Below, one piece after another: positions 54,145 to 62,329 of a DNA stretch of 64,000 bases. Source of the stretch: Akanthomyces muscarius (taxonomy: Eukaryota > Ascomycota > Sordariomycetes > Hypocreales > Cordycipitaceae); NCBI RefSeq assembly GCF_028009165.1, contig NW_026611615.1:806001-870000 (forward strand), written 5' to 3'. Numbering within the stretch: position 1 is the first letter of the stretch; the number at the start of each line of letters is the position of its first letter. Position numbers and translations under genes: made by a program. The notes beneath the pieces are model-generated. The model saw only the letters and a program-made list of their open reading frames with translations. It was not told the DNA's origin and ran no database searches.

Positions 54145-57100
54145 ATGCACCTCAGTATCGAAAGAGTGATAGAAGCAGCCAAGCGGGTATGCCATCGCCG
54201 CCACGTCGGGTTAGCGACCATGTTCGAGATCAACCGGAGGGAAGCCAGTAAAAGAGCCAGCCGGCCGTTTGACGCGCGGATGGAAAGCGATTCATGGACA
54301 CGGTATAAAGAGACGTGGACACATATAATTCGCATTATATACCGCGCCGAGCAGGTGGAGGACGAGAAGCGGCCGCCGTACGTGATGACAGAGGAGCAGG
54401 GCGACGCATGGGATGCGTGGGAGAGCAGCGCCCAGGCACGCAGCCAGGCGGCCATCAGCCAGGTCCGACGCCAGGCCCAGGCGAGACAGGATGCGATATA
54501 TAGGCAGTTGACGCCCGACAAGGCGAGTACGGCCAGTCACGCGAGCAGAGCCAGCACCCCGGCGACCGAGGCGGCCGTGGTCGACGACGCCGAGTTCGAC
54601 CAGCAGGGGTTAGCAGCCGTGATGCATTTGTTAGACCACGACATTAAAGACGACGAGTACAGCAGTGCCATTATAAGCGCCATGGCCGTGATAGGTATCG
54701 AGGGGGAGGACGGTGGTTGGTGCAGCCCGATGAATTACACGCCCAAAATGTCAGCCATCATCAAGGTGGCGCGGATGATGGCAGTGTACAGCGCGCATCA
54801 GGCGCGGAAAGAGGACATTCGCCGAGTGATTGCCGCAGACCAGCGGCGCCAGTTGTCCGGGGGGAACGGCGCGGTGGTATTAACAGAGCAAGAAGCCAAG
54901 CAGAGGGTGGCGGGCGTGTTCCCGCGCGTGCGCAAGATGGTGCGCCGATTTATGGCGCGGATCGGCGAGGAAAGCGACCAGTACCCGGTGCCGATGGAAT
55001 GGATGTTGGAGACGCGAACGTACGGAATGCATATCCGGTTTAACACGACAGCGGCGGGGACCGTCGATTGGCAGGGTGAGACGTTGCGTTTCCAGCAGAC
55101 GAAAGTAGGCATGGCCCAGTTAGCGAGCATGTTCCACGGGATGGTCGATAAGGCGCGCACCATGTTGGAGGAGTTGACGTTAGTGGATCAGGGCGAGATC
55201 AGACAGTTGCCGGCGATCCCGTGGGGCAGCATTAAGGACAACAATAGCGAGCAGCGAGATGGGTATTGGTTTTTGGCCGACGAGCATAACGAGTAGGCGC
55301 GGACCGGCGAAGGGTATGTGATACATCGTGTCGTGGAGCAGGAGAAGCATCGGCGCGCGTGGATCACGGCCAAGAGCAGTTTGCGAACCCCGTTACGAGA
55401 GCAGGCCGTGCGGCGGTACCAGCGGTGTGTCGAACGATTCCGGGAAGTGATGTGGTGTTTAATGCATATGACGTCGGGCCAGCCGGCGCGGGCCAGCGAG
55501 TCGTTAGAGATCCGGTTCCGCAACACGCGCAACGGCGGGGCACGCAACATATTCATCAGCCACGAGCAGGTCGGGTTCGTAACGGCATACCACAAGAATT
55601 TCCGCCAGACCAACGAGGCGAAGATCATCCATCGTTTTTTGCCCCGTGAAGTGGGGGAGTTATTAGTGTGGTATTTATGGTTGGTGTTGCCGTTTTGGCA
55701 AAGGATTCAAGGCATCGTCAAGGGCGCGGGGCGTGTAAGTGCATTTTTGTGGGCGGCGCAGGTGTTGGAGGGCGAGCCCGGGGAGGACGAAGGGTACCAC
55801 AGCGGGAGCGACAGAGAGAACGACGGGTACGAGAGCGAGTCGGGCCGGTCGATGATATCGTGCGCATCATCATTGCCGACAGATTGGCAAGATTGGATCC
55901 GCGAGCGCAAATGGACGACAGACAGGGTACGGCGAGTGATGCAGGGGTACAGCGAGCGGTATGTGGGAAGCCAGGTGTCGATCGCGGGATGGCGGCACAT
56001 GGCGATCGCGATCGCGCGGCGGTTTTTGGGCGCCAGTGCGGAGAGTTCGGAGGGATACGAGGATAAAGACGGGATCGACGACGACCCGGTGGATTTACAG
56101 GCCGGGCACGGGTCACACGTGGCGGGTATGATATACGCCCGTGATATGTTCGAGAACACGAACGGGACGGCGGCGATGCGAGAGAGGTTCCGTTCGGTCA
56201 GCGAGCGGTGGCACCGGTTGTTCGGATTTCGGGGCGGGCATACGGTGCAGCCGGGGGCGAAGCGGAAGAGGGAACGATACGATAACGAAAGAAGCGAGGC
56301 CAAGCGGCGACGGTTCGAGCGGATACAGCATATCAACACGGCCGGCGCATTGCAGCAAATGGTCGGGGCCGGTGCGAGGTTCCGCGGCCAGCAGGAGCCG
56401 GTGGTGCAGTCGATCGTGCAGGGCGATATGGCGGTGTTACAGATTGCGAGTACCGGGGAGGGCAAAAGCGTATCATTCATGTTGCCGGCGTATTGTTCAC
56501 CAGACAGCACGACAATTGTGATTGTACCGTTGGTGGCATTGCAGGAGGATTTACATACGCGTTGCCAGGCGGCGGGCATCACATCAAGCGTGTGGCAGAG
56601 CGGACGTGGCATAGCGCACAGCAGCGTGGTGTTCGTGACGCCAGAGTCAGCATGCACGAAGGGATTTGGCGATTACGTGTACCGGTTACAGAAGCAAGGG
56701 GTATTAGACCGCGTGGTGGTGGACGAGTGCCATACGTTATTAGACGCGAGTGCGACGTTTCGACCGAAGATGAGGAAGGTCGGGCAGGTGATTCGGGATT
56801 GGGGTATACAGCGGGTGTTTTTGACAGCGACGTTGGGGCCGGCGGAGATAGCGGCGTTTGCCGAAGTGGCGGCGGTGGAGATGCAAAGTTGTCGCGTATT
56901 CCGATCGCCGACGACACGTCGAAACATTACGTACAGGGTGGACGTGGTGAAGGGTGGGGACGTGGAGACACAAGCAGACAAGACGACAGGTAAGACGACG
57001 GGCAACAAGACGGGTTCAGCCCAGGCCAGGCAGGAGGAAGCCGAGAACAAGCGGGTTCAGCAGGTTATAGAGACATGGCAGGCGGAAGACAGCGGAGGGC

Positions 57101-58233
57101 GGGCGATTATATACGCAGGGACGGTAGAGCGTGTGCGAACGTTAGCGGCGACGTTAGGATGCAGCGCATATTACAGCAGCGCCGACACGCGAGACGGGAA
57201 AAGTCGAATGATGGAGGCGTGGAAGGCGGACGAGCGGGTGATTGTGGCGACAAATGCGTTGGGGATGGGAATCGACGTGCCGGACGTACGGTTGGTGGTG
57301 CACGCATGGATGCCGCGACGGATCCGGGATTTAGTGCAGGAGAGCGGGCGGGCCGGGCGGGATGGACGACGGAGCCGGTCGGTAGTGGTGTGTGGGCCGA
57401 TCACAGACGGGGCAGCGGAGGAGGGCCCGTGGGCACGGGAGGCGGCGACGGTGGAGTACACGAGCAAGAGACAGTGTCGGCGGATCACGTTGGACAGGAC
57501 GATGGACGGCCAGGTGGACCGGGAGGAATGCGGCGAAGGCGAAGAGGTGTGCGACGTGTGCGGGGAGGCGGCGGCGACCGCAGACAAGGAGGATACAGTG
57601 CAGGCGGCGGAGTGGGCATACAGCGAAGCAAGGCCGACAATAGAGCGGCAGGCGGCCGCGGCACGGGTGGCCGAGTGCGCAGCGTTGACAAGGCAGATGG
57701 AGGAGGCGCAGACGTGGAGCGAGTTTGAGATCCATTTAGAGGATTGGGCGGCAGGACGATGCGCGGTGTGCCGGTTGATAGGTCGGGCGGACGACCACGA
57801 CGAAGCCGATTGTGTGAGGATGCAGGCAGGCACATTAAAGCGGCAGGTGACGGAGGCGAGGGCGGCATTAGAGAAGGAGGTATGGACCAAGCAGCGGATG
57901 GAACGGTTCAGTGGGTGTTGGGAATGTGGGTTGCCGCAGAAAATATGCGAACAATGGCGGGCGGTAGAGGGCGATAAAGGTCGGTGGCAGAGGTTGGAGG
58001 ACGGCGTGTGCCAGCACGGCGGGTTGTTAATTCGCGTGTTAGGCGCGACGATTTTCATATATGAGCGGTGGGTTGCCGGCAAGGTCGGCGCAGAGGCAGG
58101 CACGGCGGCATTTTATCAATGGATGGGGAGAAGGGTAGAGGGGCGGCAGGGAATGGAGAGCAACCAGATGTGTGTTTTATTCACAAAGATCGATCAGAAG
58201 GTTCGGAAACAGCAGAGACAAGGCCGGCCATAG
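54145..58233 (+). CDS. TLH: Telomere-linked RecQ-type helicase with recombinase-like N-terminal domain, interrupted by one TAG
   Basis: One frame of about 1362 codons is open from ATG 54145 to 58233 except for TAG at 55294-55296. The N-terminal part has the same pattern as A and B: R449 ('GQPARASES'), K484 ('YHKNF'), R617 ('GWRHMAIAI'), H655 ('QAGHGSH') and Y664 ('GMIYARD'), H to Y again 9. The helicase follows: 'FRGQQEPV' Q-motif, Walker A 'STGEGKS' near 769-775, 'VVDECHT' (motif II), 'LTAT' (III), 'ATNALGMGIDVPDV' (V) and 'QESGRAGRDG' (VI), typical of RecQ. A cysteine-rich tail ends it. Telomere-linked RecQ helicases are known in M. oryzae, S. pombe and other fungi. The zinc-finger N-terminus of A and B is missing. 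Leu codons are almost only TTA/TTG. The TAG may make this a pseudogene. Confidence 0.85.
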
Positions 58234-59440
58234 CCAAGGCAGATATAACCATATACAGGCAGAGGGGGGGGAAGTGTGGCAGAAATATAACAGAGTATAT
58301 TTGGTTTACATTAAAATCGGTAATTTCGGGTATAGTATAAGTGGTGATGCAGTGTCCAGGGTAGGGGAGGTTTACAGTGGTGTGTATAGCAGGCCGTCCG
58401 TGTTTAGGAAAGTGAAAGTAACCATTAAGGACGGGTTAGTAGAGGATAAAGCGAAGCGAAAAAGTTTAAGGGTGGAGAAAGGTAATTAGAGAAAGAGTTT
58501 ATTTATATATTATATTTAAGGTAAAAGGGAAAGGGTTAGTAGAGTAAAGCATTATAGAGAAGAATAGGTGGATAAGGTTAAAAGGTGGCTTAGGTTGTGT
58601 GATATAGGGTAGTGGCCGTAGGGTTTAAAAAGAGAATATATAGTTTATTACCCAGATAAAAAGAGGTAAAAGAGAAAAAAGTTATTAATATTATATAGGA
58701 GCAGTTTAAAGAGTATAGGAGTAAGAGTATTTTCATTGTAGTAGTAAGGTGTTATATGTTAAATAGGCGGTAGAGATTATAGGGTGGATGTGTCATAGAA
58801 CAAGGTGGATATAAAATTGAACATAACCCCACGCACCCAACAATTATTCACAGACCCAACCGTCCACCATAATATAGTGTAAGCAGGCGCAGTATCCATA
58901 AGAGGAGGTATAGACGTTTATTAAAAAGTCAGACGGATGATAGGTTTGGCGCGGCCAGCGGTTACGAAGAAGACAGGAGAAGCAGGGTTGGACGTGGAGA
59001 TATACACACAGCCCAGAGAGCAGGAGTTTGCGATTTAGAAGGAGAACGACAAGGTGTTAAGCAATTTATTATTAGCGGATAGTTTCAAGGCGTAGTTAGC
59101 GAGTTAGGGTGAGTATTGTGTGTGTTACCGTATTAAGGGTTATAGTACAAGCACGGGACAGTGTGCCCAGTCAAGGAGGACCATCGGAAGAGGACACAGA
59201 AGATCAACAGGCATATTTCCACCGTAGAGAGACAGGCGAATAGGGTCAATTACCAAGTACAATGGTTTGGTAGGGGTATGTTTCACCATACCGGTTGTAC
59301 CATCGGTAGGAGGACATAGTATATAACAGGGGCAAGTTTCAACAGATAGTTGGAGGGGAACCCAGTATTAAGATGTAATAGTAAAGAGAATTAGGAGAGA
59401 GTTATTAAGAGTGTATAATATATTATAGTGGGTGTTATTA
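58234..59440. other. Subtelomeric noncoding region
   Basis: 1.2 kb downstream of the helicase with no CT on the + strand. A 105-codon frame (58172-58489) overlaps the helicase end and is not convincing. Direct repeats such as ACCATCGGAAGAGGACACAG and CCATCGGTAGGAGGACATAG occur near 59182 and 59302. Confidence 0.5.
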
Positions 59441-59444
59441 AGGG

Positions 59445-59695
59445 TGTCGTTGAGGGTTAGGGGGAGTCGCCGATGGTTAGGGGGAGTCGTTAAGGGTCAG
59501 GGGGAGTCGTTGATGGTTAGGGGGAGTCGTTGAGGGTTAGGGGGAGTCGCCGATGGTCAGGGGGAGTCGTTAAGGGTCAGGGGGAGTCGTTGATAGTTAG
59601 GGGGAGTCGTTGATAGTTAGGGGGAGTCGTTGAGGGTTAGGGGGAGTCGTTGAGGGTTAGGGGGAGTCGTTGATAGTTAGGGGGAGTTATTAAGT
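59445..59695 (+). repeat. 20-bp subtelomeric minisatellite containing TTAGGGGG
   Basis: About 12 copies of GGTTAGGGGGAGTCGTTGAG, with variants CGCCGATG, GTTAAG and GTTGATA in the second half. The TTAGGGGG core suggests an origin from telomere repeats. Confidence 0.92.
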
Positions 59696-59739
59696 GTTCG
59701 GGGAGGCATCACCACATTAACGAGCCAGTATAAGGTCAA

Positions 59740-61430
59740 GGAAGACACGCAGAAGCCAGGAAGTGTGTGGTGTATCGGAATAAGCGTACAAAAACCCAAG
59801 TATAACGTGGTTAAGCCAAATAAGCGTAAAGCAAGTCCCAAGGTAAGTGGTTAAGGCAAACAAACCAGAGGCAGGACAGAGTTATATAGCACCGATAAGC
59901 AAGCCGGAAGCAAGGGTTAGGGTTACGCGGAAAACGTAAACGGGCCAGGAACAAACCCAGTATTATGTGGATAGCCCAACCGGGGACGAAACAAGCCCCA
60001 AGTACGTAGTTAAGCCGCCGAAGCGTAGAACAAGCGTAGAACAAGCGTAGTATAATGTGGTTAAACGGGATTTACACAAAGAAGCCAAACAAGCAACAGA
60101 CAGTGCCGAAGTAAGCGTAGTTACCACGAATTACAACCACAACGACCGAAGGTAGACGTAGTTGACCCGTTTAACGTCCAAGTAAACAGAAGTAGGGGTT
60201 ATACACGCAAAAGAACCGCAAGCAGGCGAAAGTATACGTGGTTCGCCACAACAAAAGCCAGGGTACGGTAGCAAGACAACGCAACGCCAAGCAACGAAGG
60301 ACAGGCAGTCGACACATGCAGTACGGAAACGCAGGTGGACGGAGTAGGCGCAGATAAGGCCAAGTAAAGGGAGTAAGCCGGAAGAGCGCCAAAAAAGCCG
60401 AAGCAAACGTGGTACGCCCCGACAAAGCGCAGATTGGCCAAACAGCGACCAGCAAGAGAGAAAAGCGGTGAGGAAGCGTTGGTAGAGGTAGGTAACCCCG
60501 TCCAAGCCGTGGAGAAGCACAGATAGACGTGGTTCACCGGTTTAACGCCAAGTCGACAGTAGTACAGGCCGCAGAACCAAGACAAGGCCAACCGAGCCAA
60601 CGCGGATGTGGTTAGGCACAGGAGAGCCCAGGGTTACGTCGGAGACCCAAACAAGAAGCGAAAAAAGGGAAATAGACGTGGTACGCCCCAAGAAAGCGAC
60701 GGTGTGTACAGAGACCGAAAACAGCCGGCAGTACAAGAGAAAGATAACAAAGAAGCATACGTAAACATAGGTAGCCGGTTTACGCGATAACAAGGCATAG
60801 GTAGGGGAAGTCGACCCGTTTCAGGGCGCACGTGGCGAGAAAAGGGTCCGTAGTACGGCAAAAGAAAGCACGGTGGGCGAGAGGAAGACGTAGTTCGTGA
60901 GAAGACAGGCCAAGGGTTGGTAGGAGGGCAAAGCAGGCAACGCATACAGAGAACAGGCGCACGTCAACCCGGTGCGGCGGAAAGCCAAAACAACCGGCAG
61001 CACCGCAAAACACCAGCAGTAGGCCAAAGAGGCACCGATAGGGCAGAGCAAACGTAGTAGACCCAAAGAAAGCCCGAGTACAGGCCGTCGACGCAAGGGA
61101 ACCGCGAAGAACGGGACGCAGGACGGAGTAGCGGAGCAAAGCAGGAAACGAAGGCGAGGACACGCCCCAAGCAGCCACAAGCGAACGCGAAGAAGACAGG
61201 GACCGGCCAGACAGGGCAAGGGTTCCGTACCGAGCGTGGAGAGAGGCCGAGGAAACCCAGGGTTAGGCAGTTCACGCAAAGAGACCCCGGACAGTCGCAC
61301 GCCGCCGGGGGGGAACGCGAATACGCAGTAAAGACGCCAAGGTTAACATAGCGCGTCCAGAAACGAACCCAGACAGCCCCAAGTGAACGTAGTAGACGTA
61401 CGTAGCCCAACGAGCCGAGAACAACACAGG
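59740..61430 (+). repeat. Degenerate long array of 50-80 bp units centred on ACGTRGT
   Basis: The motif ACGTGGTT, ACGTAGTT or a close variant, often followed by AAGCC, CGCC or GACCC, recurs near 59804, 60010, 60155, 60236, 60409, 60526, 60605, 60675, 60887, 61049 and 61387, separated by purine-rich, pyrimidine-poor filler with CCAAG/GAACAAG words. It appears to be a very old subtelomeric satellite. There is no gene. Confidence 0.6.
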
Positions 61431-61640
61431 GAGCGCAAGCAGCCCAAACAACACAGGCAGTCCAAGCAATCCAAGCAGCCCAAACAAGACAAACAGCCCA
61501 CACAACACAAGCAGCCCAAGCAGCCCACACAACACAGGGAGCCCAAGCAGCCCACACAACACAGGGAGCCCAAGCAGCCCACACAACACAGGGAGCCCAA
61601 GCAGCCCACACAACACAGGGAGCCCAAACAACCCAAGCAC
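61430..61640 (+). repeat. 27-bp minisatellite next to the telomere tract
   Basis: About five good copies of ACACAACACAGGGAGCCC plus AAGCAGCCC, with shorter variants before them. It is followed by three GGTCCG units leading into the telomere repeats. Confidence 0.9.
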
Positions 61641-61685
61641 GTGCAGAAGTACCCGTCCGCCACGGGGTCCGGGTCCGGGTCCGGG

Positions 61686-61707
61686 CCCGGGTTAGGGTTA
61701 GGGTTAG
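61686..61707 (+). repeat. Telomere repeats (TTAGGG)
   Basis: CCCGGGTTAGGGTTAGGG and TTAG run directly into the 3' end of retrotransposon copy 2. The G-rich strand is on +, pointing to a chromosome end on the right. Confidence 0.93.
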
Positions 61708-62309
61708 ACACTGTAAATTGAGTTATCTAAGCTAGCTCGCTCGGGAATTTTCTAATAATACATTTAGAGAAAGTAATAGTAAAGAAAGAAAGTAAAAAGG
61801 AGAGTGTCCTAAGAAAGAGAGTATAGGGTAGGTAGTATAGGGTAGGAGGTAGTGTAGGGTAGGTGGAGGGAGGGTGCTAGAATATGTGTTCTAGCTGTGG
61901 AAGGTGCTAAGATGTGTGTTCTAGCTGATAGAGGCGCTAGAGTGTGTGTTCTAGCTGCTTGAGGCGCTAGAGTGTGTGTTCTAGCTAATAGAGGGCGCTA
62001 GAGTGTGTGTTCTAGCTGCTAGAAGGTGCTGGAATGTGTGTTCTAGCTGGTAGAGGGTGTTGGTATGGGTGTTATAGTGGGTGGAGGGGCGTTATAGTGG
62101 CTCTTAGTTGCCTAGGAGCTGCTGGGAGGCGGTTGGGGAGCTGGTTGACCGCTGGGAGCGCTGGGGTGGCTGCTGGGAGGCTGTTGTGCAGCGCTGGGAG
62201 CGCCGGAGAGGCGGCGGCGGGGAGGGGAGGTCCGGCAGGCCTTTAGCGGCTCTATTCCGGGCCTTCTGGGCGGCTGTCATGGCCCTATATTCCCTCTGGA
62301 AGCGCTGGG
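61708..62309 (-). mobile_element. 5'-truncated copy of the telomeric retrotransposon
   Basis: About 602 bp, essentially identical to the 3' end of the copy starting at 62330. It includes the minisatellite and the last 60 or so codons of the protein, then ends abruptly at GAAGCGCTGGG, where telomere repeats resume. A 5' truncation is what incomplete reverse transcription gives. Confidence 0.93.
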
Positions 62310-62329
62310 TTACTTAGGGTTAGGGTTAG
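62310..62329 (+). repeat. Telomere repeats between two retrotransposon copies
   Basis: TTACTTAGGGTTAGGGTTAG separates the truncated copy from the next copy in the same orientation. Confidence 0.93.

Larger units (their letters stand above)
54153..61710 (+). other. CT-free tract: no CT dinucleotide on the + strand over about 7.56 kb
   Basis: Reading every line and line junction, the last CT before the tract is at 54151-54152 and the next at 61711-61712. In between CA, CC, CG, TC, TT and AG are all common, so only CT, and on one strand only, is missing. The tract covers the helicase gene, its 3' flank, several unrelated minisatellites and the telomere repeats. It ends at the first bases of the retrotransposon. 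The minus strand therefore has no AG and can have no TAG stop, which creates many long false frames there. Confidence 0.95.

Noticed and set aside
55707..58103. Long minus-strand open frames (up to 316 codons) opposite the helicase
   Set aside because: With no CT on the + strand the minus strand cannot contain TAG, so long false frames are expected; their sequence is low-complexity and matches nothing.
59811..61711. Cluster of minus-strand frames (77-215 codons) rich in Leu, Cys and Ala
   Set aside because: Same artefact of missing AG on that strand, within satellite DNA.
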